Below, in pieces: positions 17,443 through 26,540 of a stretch of 60,626 nucleotides of DNA (its first letter is position 1; every line of letters starts with the position of its first letter). A program made the translations under genes and the position numbers. The notes under the pieces were generated by a model. It was given only the letters and a program-made list of their open reading frames with translations. It did no database searches and was not told the origin of the DNA. The stretch spans positions 1-60,626 of the forward strand of contig DLHY01000036.1 of NCBI GenBank assembly GCA_002483445.1, read 5' to 3'. This DNA comes from Blastocatellia bacterium UBA7656 (GTDB taxonomy: Bacteria > Acidobacteriota > Blastocatellia > UBA7656).

Positions 17443-19842
17443 TTACTTCGAGGAATCGAGTAATTCGCGCACCTTTCGAGTCAGGCTCTCGAAGGTGAAT
17501 GGCTTTTGCAGAAAAGCAACGCCTTCGTCGAGTATGCCGCGATGAACTATCGTATCGTCCGTGTAGCCTGACATAAACAGCGCCTTGATGTCTGGCCGTA
17601 TGCTCACCAGCCGTCTGACCAGTTCAGGCCCGCTCATACGCGGCATCACTATATCGGTAATTATCAGGTGGATCGGGCCTTGATGCTGCTCGCATATCAA
17701 CATGGCTTCTCCTCCATTGGCCGCTTCCAGCACTTGATAACCGCTCTCTTCGAGTAACAACTGAGCAAGACCCCGCACCGCATCCTCATCTTCGACCAGA
17801 AGTATGGTTTCCGAGCCGCGAGGCAGGGCGACGGAATGATCCTCCGCCGCCGAGATCTCAGTCGACTCTTCCGCGTGGGGAAGATATATTTTCATCGTCG
17901 TCCCCTGTCCCGGCTCGCTGTAGACCCAGATGTGACCGCCACTCTGCTTCACTATTCCATAAACCGTAGACAGCCCCAGTCCTGTGCCTTTGCCTTGTTC
18001 TTTCGTAGTGAAAAACGGTTCGAAGATGCGCGAGCGGGTCGCCGCGTCCATGCCTGTTCCAGTGTCGCTTACAGAGAGCCTGATATAGGAGCCGGGCTGC
18101 AATTCCACATGACGCCGCGCATACTCTTCGTCGAGTTCGACGTTGGCGGTCTCCACGATGAGCGAGCCGCCCTCATGCATGGCTGCGCGGGCGTTCGCCG
18201 CCAGATTGACTATCACCTGCCCGATCTGTCCGAGATCGGCCTTGACAGGTTTCAGATTGGGTTCGAGCCGCGTGATCAACTCCACGTCTTCGCCTATGAG
18301 TCGCTTCAGCATCTTTTCGATATCAGTGATCACGGCGTTGAGGTCGAGCACTCGCGGCTGAAGCACCTGACGACGGCTGAAGGCCAGCAACTGGATCGTC
18401 AGCATAGAGGCGCGCTCGGCGGCTTTGCGTATTTCTTCCATGTTACTGTATAACGGATCGGCTTCCTCAAGGCTCTCAAGCGAGAGCCGACTGTAGCCCA
18501 GTATTACAGTCAGGAGATTATTGAAATCATGGGCTATTCCGCCTGCCAGAGATCCGACGGCTTCCATCTTCTGCGACTGGAAAAGCTGCTCTTCGAGATG
18601 CTTTCGCCCGGTGATGTCTTCGATGCTCCCTTCGTAATAAAGCACATTGCCGCTTTCGTCCCGCACTGCGCGGGCGCTTTCCGAAACCCAGATATGCGAG
18701 CCATCCCTGCGGCGCAGTTGGATATCGAAGCCCTGCACGAAGCCCTCTCGCTCCATAATCTGCTTGAATTCCCTGCGTCGTTCCGCATCTAGATAATGCT
18801 GTTCCTCGATATCTGTCGTCGCGGCCATCAATTCTTCAGCCGTATCATATCCGAATATGCGAGCCATCGCAGGATTCGCTGTAAGGAACCGACCACGGGG
18901 CGTTGTTTGAAATATCCCCTCCACCGCGTTCTCGAATATGCTTCGATACTTCTTCTCGGTCTCGCGCAAAGATTCCTCTGCCTGCACGCGCTCGCCTATG
19001 TCGGTTATCATCGCCAGCGCCCCGGCGTATTGCCCGTCATCATCGAAGACGGGCTTGATCGAAAGAATAGCCGAGAGACGGGAGCCATCCTTGCGGCGAA
19101 ACCTGATCTCGTAACGGAGGGCTACACCCTGACGGTGGCGCTCTATTTTGGGAGCGGCAACAGCGCGCTCATCCTCATCCATGAACGAGAACAGGTGAGC
19201 GCCCACCATCTCTCCGACGGAGTAACCGAGCATATCAGCCATTCTCTGGTTGACGAAGATGGTATTGCCCTCGGCATCCACCCGCCAGACGCCCTCCATC
19301 GCCGTTTCTATCATCCGGCGATACTTCTCTTCGCTCTCCTTGAGGGAACGGTACGCCTCTTCCATCTGCAACATCTTGTCTTCGAGCTTGCGGATGAGAA
19401 GCTGGTTGTACTCTTTGAGGTAAACCACCTCTTCTTCGATAGCAGGCGGGGCGGCAACGAGTCGTCCTGCTTCGCGCTCGGCGATGACCTCTCGCAGACG
19501 GACGATGAAATTGGCTGGGATCGCCGGTTTGATGATGAACCGCGCCGCGCCGAGGCTCAGGGCGAATTCCTCATCCCTGGGGTCTGTGTAAGTGGCCGTG
19601 TAGAAGACAAGGGGAATATCTTTCAGTTTTTCGTCGGCCATCCACCTGCGGCACATCGTCAGGCCGTCCATCACCGGCATGAGGATGTCGGTGATGATTA
19701 TATCCGGCGGGTCGCGGCGGGCCGATTCAAGAGCTTCGGCCCCGTTGGTCGCGGTCGTCACGACAAAACTATTGCCATCGAGCAGCGTCTTCAACAGGTA
19801 AAGATCCTTCTCGTTGTCGTCAACTATCAGCACTTTTGTCAT
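17443..19842 (-). CDS. Hybrid histidine kinase (REC-PAS-PAS-HisKA-HATPase-REC)
   Basis: A 799-residue soluble hybrid sensor kinase. Order: receiver (VLIVDDNE, phospho-Asp in IITDILMPVMDG, Lys in FIIKPA), a short coiled coil, two PAS domains (KYRRMIETAMEGVWRV and KYRSIFENAVEGIFQT), a histidine phosphoacceptor in AGGIAHDFNNLL, an ATPase domain with GTGLGLSTVYG, and a C-terminal receiver (ILLVEDED, Asp in IITDIVMPRMSG, Lys in FLQKPFT). The ATG at 19842 has AAGGAGG (cctcctt, 19849-19855) upstream; earlier in-frame codons lack a site. It overlaps the preceding response regulator by 23 bases, so the two are translationally coupled. It has no DNA-binding output and likely passes phosphate between proteins. 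Confidence 0.94.
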   Translation of the reverse strand: MTKVLIVDDNEKDLYLLKTLLDGNSFVVTTATNGAEALESARRDPPDIIITDILMPVMDGLTMCRRWMADEKLKDIPLVFYTATYTDPRDEEFALSLGAARFIIKPAIPANFIVRLREVIAEREAGRLVAAPPAIEEEVVYLKEYNQLLIRKLEDKMLQMEEAYRSLKESEEKYRRMIETAMEGVWRVDAEGNTIFVNQRMADMLGYSVGEMVGAHLFSFMDEDERAVAAPKIERHRQGVALRYEIRFRRKDGSRLSAILSIKPVFDDDGQYAGALAMITDIGERVQAEESLRETEKKYRSIFENAVEGIFQTTPRGRFLTANPAMARIFGYDTAEELMAATTDIEEQHYLDAERRREFKQIMEREGFVQGFDIQLRRRDGSHIWVSESARAVRDESGNVLYYEGSIEDITGRKHLEEQLFQSQKMEAVGSLAGGIAHDFNNLLTVILGYSRLSLESLEEADPLYSNMEEIRKAAERASMLTIQLLAFSRRQVLQPRVLDLNAVITDIEKMLKRLIGEDVELITRLEPNLKPVKADLGQIGQVIVNLAANARAAMHEGGSLIVETANVELDEEYARRHVELQPGSYIRLSVSDTGTGMDAATRSRIFEPFFTTKEQGKGTGLGLSTVYGIVKQSGGHIWVYSEPGQGTTMKIYLPHAEESTEISAAEDHSVALPRGSETILLVEDEDAVRGLAQLLLEESGYQVLEAANGGEAMLICEQHQGPIHLIITDIVMPRMSGPELVRRLVSIRPDIKALFMSGYTDDTIVHRGILDEGVAFLQKPFTFESLTRKVRELLDSSK

Positions 19843-20227
19843 GGCTATCCTCCTTCGACTGCACAGGAAGGTATCTCTCGATCTGCGACAGGAAAGTATC
19901 AGGGTTGATGGGCTTCTCGATATAGTCTGAGCATCCGGCCCCAATTATACGCTCGCGGTCGCCTGCCATCGCGTAGGAAGTCACCGCGACTATCGGCACA
20001 TCTTCCATCCCATGATTTTGTCTCAACTCTCTGGCCACATCGTAGCCATCCATCGCAGGCAACTGAATGTCTAGGAGTATGAGCGAAGGCATAACCTGAC
20101 AGGCCTTCTCTATTCCCTCGCGCCCGCTCCTTGCCTGCTCCACTCTATAGCCTTTCTGCTCCAGAATGAAAGTTATCAGGTAGAGATTGTTGTCGTTGTC
20201 CTCAATGATTAGAATCGTGGGTTTCAT
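19820..20227 (-). CDS. Single-domain response regulator
   Basis: A 135-residue receiver-only protein (CheY/DivK type): acidic pocket ILIIEDND, phospho-Asp in LILLDIQLPAMDG, switch Thr/Ser in VAVTSYAM and Lys in YIEKPINPD. There is no output domain, so it acts by protein binding, probably shuttling phosphate between the kinases encoded on either side. AGGAGG lies just before the ATG at 20227. It overlaps the upstream kinase by 26 bases and the downstream kinase by 23 bases. Confidence 0.95.
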   Translation of the reverse strand: MKPTILIIEDNDNNLYLITFILEQKGYRVEQARSGREGIEKACQVMPSLILLDIQLPAMDGYDVARELRQNHGMEDVPIVAVTSYAMAGDRERIIGAGCSDYIEKPINPDTFLSQIERYLPVQSKEDSHDKSADS

Positions 20228-23200
20228 CAGTTCCTCCTGCGAACGGTAAGGTGAAAGAGAAGACGCTGCCAGCGCCCCAACGGCTTTCGACTTTTATTTC
20301 ACCGCCCAACGCCCTGACCAGTCTTTTGCAGATAGCCAGTCCCAGCCCTGTTCCCTCGTGCTGGCGGGTGAGTCCCGTGTCGATCTGCTGGAAAGGGTTG
20401 AACAGCTTGCCGATGTCTTCTTCTTTTATGCCTATCCCCGTATCGATTACGCTGGCGACAATCCTCCCGTCATCAACCCGGCATTCGACTCGAACCTGCC
20501 CTCGGTCGGTGAACTTGATGGCGTTGTTGAGAAGATTGATGACGATCTGCTCGACCCTGCGCCGGTCGCTGGTGATTTGTCCCACTTCAGGCTCGATGTG
20601 AATGAGCAATGTCAGCCCTTTCTTTTCAGCCATGGGGGATGTCATGGCGACCGCTTTTGCGATTACTTCGCCTAAGTCGAACGGCCTGAAACTGACTTCC
20701 AACTGGCCGGCTTCGATCCTTGAGATGTCGAGTATGTCGTTGATGAGGCTGAGCAGATGGCGCGCGCTGTCGATGACCATAGTCAGTTGCTTGCGCTGCT
20801 CGTCGTTGAGCGAGCCTGCCATCCCCTGAAGTATTATGCCGGTAAAACCGATTATGGAGTTGAGCGGCGTGCGGAGTTCGTGAGACATGGCGGCGAGGAA
20901 AGCCGACTTCATTCGGTCGGCTGACTCAGCCCTTTCTTTGGCCGCTTCCAGTTGAGCCGTTCGCTTGGTCACCCGCTGTTCGAGGTCTTCGGCGTGGTGA
21001 TTGATCTGTTTGAACAGGTCGGCGTTTTGAATGGCGACGGCAGCCTGCGCGGCCAGCGATTCCGTCAGATGGACATCCTCTTTGGTGAAAAAGTCAGGCT
21101 CGGCTTTATCGATGGAATACAATCCTATTACCTGACCTCCCGCGATAAGCGGTACCCCTATCCAGTTCCGCACATGCTCGGCTCCATCTCTGACTTCCCA
21201 GCCCGGATATTCTCTCGTATCCGGGATCAGAAGGCCTCGGCGTGATATGAGAATTTCCCGAGTTATAGGGTTCGTCCGAATATCGAAACTTATAGATCGA
21301 GTCTTTCCAGCATCACTCCATTGCTCGTAGTCGCGAAGCGCGACCACCCTGAAGCGCATTTCGTCCTCGCGCAACATGATGTTTGCCGTGTCGTAGGGGA
21401 CAAGCTCGCTCAAGTAATCGAGCAGCGTCTCAAGCACAGTGTCGAGATCGAGGCTGCGAGTGAGGGCCAGATTGGCCCGACTCAGGGTGTTGGCAATCTG
21501 CCGCGCTCGTCTTTCAGCTTCATACAGGCGGGCGCGCTCCGCTTCAGCCTGCTTGTGGTCGTCGACATCCGTGAAGTTCCCTATCCACTCGCGAACCGAT
21601 CCGTCCTCGTTGAGCAGCGGCACAGCACGGGCAGTGAAGTAATGATGCTGCCCGGTGGCGGCATTCCATATCCTCCCGTCCGATTCATAGAGCGAGCGAT
21701 CTGTAAGCGCTCGCAACCAGAGCGTCTTGATTCGCTCGCGATCCTCCGGGTGCATCATCTCGGCCCATCCCCAGCCTTTGTGATCCTCCCAGGTTTGCCC
21801 GGTGTATTTCTCCCACGAAGGCTGAGGAACGGCGAAACCTCCCTCGCCGTCGGTTGTCCACACTATCGAGGTTGTAGCCAATACCAGTGAGCGATAACGT
21901 TCTTCGCTCTCACGCAGCGCGTCCTCCGCCCTCTTGCGCTCGGTGATATCGCTGGCTATCACCATGATGGATTCCGTTTCATCGCCATGCTCCAAAAGCG
22001 CCATGCGAATCATCCACTTCCGATGAACTCCTTCCTCTTCCACCTCGAAGGGGTGACAACTCCCTGAAGTCACTGTTTCATCGAGAGCGTTTCTGTACTT
22101 GCGCGCGCTTTCGTCCGACACATAATCGAAGACGCTCGATCCGATCAAGTCCTCTTTCCTGTAACCGGTCGGGACCCTGTTGATGAACAGAATCTTCCCT
22201 TCACTATCCGTCTTCACTATCACGTCAGGCGAATTCTCGATGAGCGATCTGAACTGCTGTTCGGAGATGCGCAGTTTCTCTTCGGCTCCTCTGCGTTCGG
22301 AGATGTCGCGGACGATTGACTGAAATTGTCCATCTCCAAGCAGCTTTGAACTTACTTCGACCGGAACGAGCGAGCCATCCCTGTGTTTCAATCTTCGTTC
22401 GACGACGAGGGGCATCCCCTCGGTAAGTTCAGCGATTCTCAGCGGATTGGAAACCAACTCTTCTTCCGTCATGAAATCGGTGACGGTCATGCTAAGGAGT
22501 TCATCGCGCGAGTAGCCGCTCAGGCTGCAGGCCCGTGAATTTACTTCTGTAAAATGCAGATTCGAATCAGCGATGAAGATCGCGTCAGGGGCTTGTTCGA
22601 CAAGGCTGCGGTATCTCTCTTCACTCTCGCGCCGCGCTGCTTCGTTGAGTCTTCGTTCGGTAACATCCTGAAAGAAGCCGTGGGTTGCCACAACTTTGCC
22701 GTCAACGAATCGAGGCACTATACTGCCTTCGACCAGAATGGAGCGACCGTCTTTGGTCACGAATGCGGCTTCGACGCAAGCGACCGTTTCTCCCTCCATG
22801 ACTTTTTCGAACAACCCCACACAGTGGGCCAGAGAATCCGGATGAATGGTGTCGGAGAGACTGAGGGCAGGAACCTCATCGCTGGTGTATCCGAGAGTAT
22901 CGAGCCATGCCTGATTTACGAAGGCGAAATGCCAGTCAGTCGTAACGCTCTGGATAAGGTCGTGCGCGCTCTCGACAAGATCACGATAGCGTTCCTGGGT
23001 TTCGCGCAGTTCGTCTTCCATTTTCTTATGCTCGGTTATGTCGCGCGAGATGCCGATCAGTCCGATTACTCTGCCATCAGCGTCGAGCATAGGATTTTTT
23101 GTCGTCGAAAAAATTTTCATCTCGCCGTTCACCGCGGCGACCTCCTGAGACGTGCGTGGCTGGCCCGATTGCAGGATGAGGCGGTCGCGCTCGATGATCT

Positions 23201-23669
23201 CTCGCGCGGTTCCATCGGAAAATAACTCTGCGTCGTCCCTGCCGATAACTTCTTCGACCTTCTTTCCAATTATCGCTGCGCCTGCGGAGTTGATCATCAG
23301 ATAGCGGCCCCTAATGTCTTTCGCGAAAATGGCGTCAGTCGTCCCCCCGATCACCGCGCGATAAAGGGCATGGCTTTCTGCGATCTGCTTTTGCTGCTCG
23401 CGCTGACGGACGAGCATACGCTCCAGTCCGATGATGGTCGCCAGCATCAGCACGCTTACGGCAAGCCCCGGCAACTCGCTGGCTGCGGAAAAGACCTCTG
23501 CGTTTCTTCCCATCACTTCCTGCAAAGTGAGAGATTGTCTGACTCCCATCAGCCCCAGCATCAGCGCAAGGAATCCCAATCGCCAGTCGCGCGCGCGTAT
23601 GAGTAACACAATAGCCAGAATGAAGGCTATGATTCGGATTATTATGGAAACGATCAGGATAAAGTTCAT
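20202..23669 (-). CDS. Membrane histidine kinase with five PAS domains and GAF
   Basis: A 1155-residue sensor kinase. The N-terminus has two or three membrane helices (MNFILIVSIIIRIIAFILAIVL shortened here to its first residues MNFILIVSII, and LAVSVLMLATIIG). Five PAS domains follow, each beginning with an E-x-Y/F-R-x-L/V-type helix (LYRAVIGGTTDAIF, RYRDLVESAHDL, RYRSLVEQAPDAIF, QFRSLIENSPDVIV, RYRSLVLATTSIVW), then a GAF domain, a HisKA helix with AAMSHELRTPLNSI and an ATPase with NAIKFTD and GTGLGLAICKRL. ATG 23669 is preferred over TTG 23687, since GAGGTG lies eight or nine bases upstream. It is the first gene of a three-gene phosphorelay operon. Confidence 0.93.
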   Translation of the reverse strand: MNFILIVSIIIRIIAFILAIVLLIRARDWRLGFLALMLGLMGVRQSLTLQEVMGRNAEVFSAASELPGLAVSVLMLATIIGLERMLVRQREQQKQIAESHALYRAVIGGTTDAIFAKDIRGRYLMINSAGAAIIGKKVEEVIGRDDAELFSDGTAREIIERDRLILQSGQPRTSQEVAAVNGEMKIFSTTKNPMLDADGRVIGLIGISRDITEHKKMEDELRETQERYRDLVESAHDLIQSVTTDWHFAFVNQAWLDTLGYTSDEVPALSLSDTIHPDSLAHCVGLFEKVMEGETVACVEAAFVTKDGRSILVEGSIVPRFVDGKVVATHGFFQDVTERRLNEAARRESEERYRSLVEQAPDAIFIADSNLHFTEVNSRACSLSGYSRDELLSMTVTDFMTEEELVSNPLRIAELTEGMPLVVERRLKHRDGSLVPVEVSSKLLGDGQFQSIVRDISERRGAEEKLRISEQQFRSLIENSPDVIVKTDSEGKILFINRVPTGYRKEDLIGSSVFDYVSDESARKYRNALDETVTSGSCHPFEVEEEGVHRKWMIRMALLEHGDETESIMVIASDITERKRAEDALRESEERYRSLVLATTSIVWTTDGEGGFAVPQPSWEKYTGQTWEDHKGWGWAEMMHPEDRERIKTLWLRALTDRSLYESDGRIWNAATGQHHYFTARAVPLLNEDGSVREWIGNFTDVDDHKQAEAERARLYEAERRARQIANTLSRANLALTRSLDLDTVLETLLDYLSELVPYDTANIMLREDEMRFRVVALRDYEQWSDAGKTRSISFDIRTNPITREILISRRGLLIPDTREYPGWEVRDGAEHVRNWIGVPLIAGGQVIGLYSIDKAEPDFFTKEDVHLTESLAAQAAVAIQNADLFKQINHHAEDLEQRVTKRTAQLEAAKERAESADRMKSAFLAAMSHELRTPLNSIIGFTGIILQGMAGSLNDEQRKQLTMVIDSARHLLSLINDILDISRIEAGQLEVSFRPFDLGEVIAKAVAMTSPMAEKKGLTLLIHIEPEVGQITSDRRRVEQIVINLLNNAIKFTDRGQVRVECRVDDGRIVASVIDTGIGIKEEDIGKLFNPFQQIDTGLTRQHEGTGLGLAICKRLVRALGGEIKVESRWGAGSVFSFTLPFAGGTDETHDSNH

Positions 23670-24024
23670 GGCTGACACCTCACTCAAAAAAACATCTCTC
23701 GCCAGGGAAAAAGCGATGAGGCGCCGTAAAGCTTAAATTCAATCTGGCAGCCGTCCGGGGTAACAACACTGACTGCGTTCTGAACGGTTCATTGACTGGG
23801 AGAAGTCCGGCGACATTCTAACGAAGAGCGGGAGTTTTTCAAAGTATGAATCTTGGAAGCGTGCGCGTTATATTTTCGCGCAACTATATGACGAAATCAT
23901 GCGGCTACCAGGAGATGGTACGGCATACGGAGCTTATAATTTCCTGCGGCAATGGCAGGGGAATTCGTCGCCAGAGCCTTTCGCTCTCTGCGAGGTTTCC
24001 GCAGAAATGACTCCGGGATGATAT
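23670..24024. other. Intergenic region upstream of the phosphorelay operon
   Basis: About 355 bases lie between the kinase start and the 3' end of the MBL/rhodanese gene. Short open frames here look like chance. It must hold the promoter of the kinase operon and the end of the efflux operon transcript. I see no convincing terminator or operator. Confidence 0.5.
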
Positions 24025-25428
24025 TCAGGAACACTGCGCGCCCGTCGCTCCTTCGACTCTGTAGCCAGCCTGAATCCACGCGCTGGTTCCTCCGACGACG
24101 TTCGACACATTGCTGAACCCGTGACGCTGGAGCAGGCTCGTAGCCGCGGATGATCGATATCCGCTGGCGCAAATAACAGCAGTCGGTCGCCCTGAATCAA
24201 GCTCCGGGAGCCGCTTTTCCAGTTCGGCAAGCTGGATGCTCACGGCTCCCGGCGCATGGCCGCTTGCGTATTCTCCGGGGCGTCGCACATCGATCAGTTG
24301 CAAATCCGCGCTTTCTTCAATACGTGAGTGAAGCTCATCAATCGGAATCTGCGGCACCCTCGCCGCTGCGAAACCCGACTTGTCCCATTCGTACATCCCG
24401 CCGCCGAGATACCCTTTCACGCTCTCTACGCCTACGCGAGCCAGCCGCATGACAGCTTCATCGACTTCAGCGAGGTCACCGGCGACTATGATTATCGGCG
24501 TGCCGAGGGCGATTAGCGCGCCGGCCCAGGAAGCGAACTGACCATTAAGCCCTATATTGATCGAGCCGGGGATGTGGCCCGCGCCGAAGCGCGCGCCTTC
24601 GCGCACGTCCAGAACCACATGGCCCTGCTGCTGAAGTTTGTTGACTCCTGCGGGCGAAAGCTCGGCGGGCCGCGGCAAATCTTCCAAAGCCGGAGCGCCT
24701 GCGCGATTTATCTCCGCGTCGCGCGTAAAGTAGGCCGGTACTTCAGGAAGATCGGTCGTCATCATCCGAACGAAATCTTCTTTCGACATGGGTTTGAGCG
24801 CGTAGTTGAATTTTCTCTGCTCGCCGATGGTCGAAGAAGTCTCCTTCGAGATGTTGCGCCCGCAAAGCGAACCCGCTCCGTGCGCCGGATAAACTTCAAC
24901 TGAATCGTCGAGCGTGAGCAGCTTCTGATGAAGAGAATCGTAGAGCATAGCCGCCATCTGCTCGGCGGTCAGTCCCTTCGAGCCGACCAGATCAGGGCGA
25001 CCCACGTCGCCGATGAACAGCGCGTCGCCCGTGAGAACTTTTTGCGGCAGGTTTGAAACCTCCGTATCGATGACGACGATGGATATACTTTCAGGCGTGT
25101 GGCCGGGAGTTTCAAGCACGCGCAAGACGACTTTGCCGAGATGAATCTCATCTCCCTCTTTCACTGCCAGGTGAGGAAAGGTCGCGCCCGCGCGATGGCC
25201 GAAGACGATCTCGGCGCCCGTTCGCGCGGCAAGCTCGCGGTGGCCGCTCACGAAATCGGCGTGCAGATGGGTTTCGATGACGTATTTGATTTCGAGTCCC
25301 TGCGCGTCGGCCTCGTTGATGTATTGATCGACATCGCGCTGCGGATCGACTGCCGCAGCTTCGCCTTCCGAACCTATCAGGTATGAAGCGTGCGCGAGGC
25401 ATCCGAGATAAAACTGTTTGAAGTACAT
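24025..25428 (-). CDS. MBL-fold hydrolase with two rhodanese domains (persulfide dioxygenase-like)
   Basis: A 467-residue cytoplasmic protein. The metallo-beta-lactamase domain (about 1-235) has the THLHADFVSGH motif at 53-63, ETPGHTPES, LTGDALFIGDVGRPDL and YPAHGAGS, as in ETHE1-type persulfide dioxygenases. Two rhodanese domains follow: the first (VVLDVREGARFGAGHIPGS) lacks a catalytic Cys at its expected loop (IIIVAGDLAE), whereas the second has Cys in VICASGYRSS. It would oxidise or transfer sulfane sulfur. It is the last gene of the run downstream of DUF2892-TolC-adaptor-RND-VWA; AGGAG precedes the ATG. The sulfur role of this gene is the best clue to the operon's signal. Confidence 0.92.
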   Translation of the reverse strand: MYFKQFYLGCLAHASYLIGSEGEAAAVDPQRDVDQYINEADAQGLEIKYVIETHLHADFVSGHRELAARTGAEIVFGHRAGATFPHLAVKEGDEIHLGKVVLRVLETPGHTPESISIVVIDTEVSNLPQKVLTGDALFIGDVGRPDLVGSKGLTAEQMAAMLYDSLHQKLLTLDDSVEVYPAHGAGSLCGRNISKETSSTIGEQRKFNYALKPMSKEDFVRMMTTDLPEVPAYFTRDAEINRAGAPALEDLPRPAELSPAGVNKLQQQGHVVLDVREGARFGAGHIPGSINIGLNGQFASWAGALIALGTPIIIVAGDLAEVDEAVMRLARVGVESVKGYLGGGMYEWDKSGFAAARVPQIPIDELHSRIEESADLQLIDVRRPGEYASGHAPGAVSIQLAELEKRLPELDSGRPTAVICASGYRSSAATSLLQRHGFSNVSNVVGGTSAWIQAGYRVEGATGAQCS

Positions 25429-25515
25429 GTGATTCTCCTGTTCCGGCGACCAGATGAGAGCGCAAGCGCCACTCTCTATGGAAGCCTGCGCTCTCAGTCC
25501 TATGTTCCGCGACGA

Positions 25516-26463
25516 TCAACGCGGATCATAACCCTGCGGATAATGCAGGTGAACATCCTGCTCGGTCGTCACTTTTATCTTTCGGAAACCCGATCCGGTA
25601 TTCGAACTTCGATAAGTGATCATCCACTGACGGCTCATCAGCTCGTTGAGTTCCCTGAAGTACGGATCGAAGCTCACGAAAGAGGTTCCCGAAAAGAAAG
25701 CGTCGCCTCCGGTTTCGTCCGCAATCCGATTGAGCGAACCCTGCCCGAAGTTGACCGCCATTCGGCTGAAACTCGTAAGGCCGACCGACGGCGCGTAAAA
25801 AGTAAATACTGAAACGCCGCGACGCTGCGATTCGCGCATAGCCCTGTCGAGATCGAGCGACAGCGACGGCGACGCGCTGCGGAACCCGCGCGACGCATCC
25901 AGCCCGTCCGAGATGAGCAGTATTATTCGCCTCCCTTCGGGCTGCAAGTCGAATCGGCGCAGGGTCGCGATCACTCCCGTATAAGGATTGAACGGCGCGG
26001 ACGATTCGCTGCCCCGCACGATGCGCAGAGATTCGGCGGCGCGCTGACGATCATCGGTGAATTCCTGAGCCACTTTCAGATCGCCGACCGTGAGATAGCC
26101 TGTCATCACCCGCGATCCCTGCGGCAGATTGCGAATGAAATCTTTCAATCCTCGAATCTCGTTGTTGACCTGCGACACCAGATCATCCTGTATCAGCACG
26201 GCAACCATTGGCGGCGCTTCCGACGGACGTTTGACTGAAATTATCTTCTGCGGTCGATCTCCCTCGCGCACTGCGAAATCATCGGGCTGAAGAGTGTCGG
26301 CAATCTCGCGCGTGCGATCATTGTGCGGGTGAACGGTGACGAGGATCGTCACGTCCTGTCCGCTGGACTTTACCCTCGATTTACTCTGGGCAATCGCTTC
26401 GCCTGCTCCGATGCAGAGCAAAGCGATCATAAGAAAATGTGAAATGGATTTGTGTCTCTTCAT
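25516..26463 (-). CDS. Secreted VWFA-related protein
   Basis: A 315-residue exported protein of the VWFA-related type abundant in Acidobacteriota. A signal peptide (FLMIALLCIGAGEAIAQ) is followed by a beta domain (VTILVTVHPHNDRTREIA, LQPDDFAVREGDRPQKI) and a von Willebrand A domain (about 95-270). The usual DxSxS MIDAS is replaced by VAVLIQDDLVSQV, but the IILLISDGLDASRGF strand is intact. The ATG at 26463 has AAGGAGG upstream; an upstream in-frame codon lacks it. It sits between the RND permease (78 bases upstream) and the MBL/rhodanese gene. Its role in the efflux operon is unknown. Confidence 0.85.
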   Translation of the reverse strand: MKRHKSISHFLMIALLCIGAGEAIAQSKSRVKSSGQDVTILVTVHPHNDRTREIADTLQPDDFAVREGDRPQKIISVKRPSEAPPMVAVLIQDDLVSQVNNEIRGLKDFIRNLPQGSRVMTGYLTVGDLKVAQEFTDDRQRAAESLRIVRGSESSAPFNPYTGVIATLRRFDLQPEGRRIILLISDGLDASRGFRSASPSLSLDLDRAMRESQRRGVSVFTFYAPSVGLTSFSRMAVNFGQGSLNRIADETGGDAFFSGTSFVSFDPYFRELNELMSRQWMITYRSSNTGSGFRKIKVTTEQDVHLHYPQGYDPR

Positions 26464-26540
26464 TTTGTTTTCCTCCTTTCCTGCATGATAGCCCCTTCCA
26501 GGGTCATCGTGATACTTCTCAGGCTCGAAACGCGACATGA

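Noticed and set aside
18796..19908. 370-residue plus-strand open frame opposite the hybrid kinase
   Set aside because: It is a long antisense shadow of PAS and receiver coding sequence; no start signal and no family likeness.
23897..24230. Two minus-strand open frames near the 3' end of the MBL/rhodanese gene
   Set aside because: They overlap that gene out of frame and show no domain or start signal.
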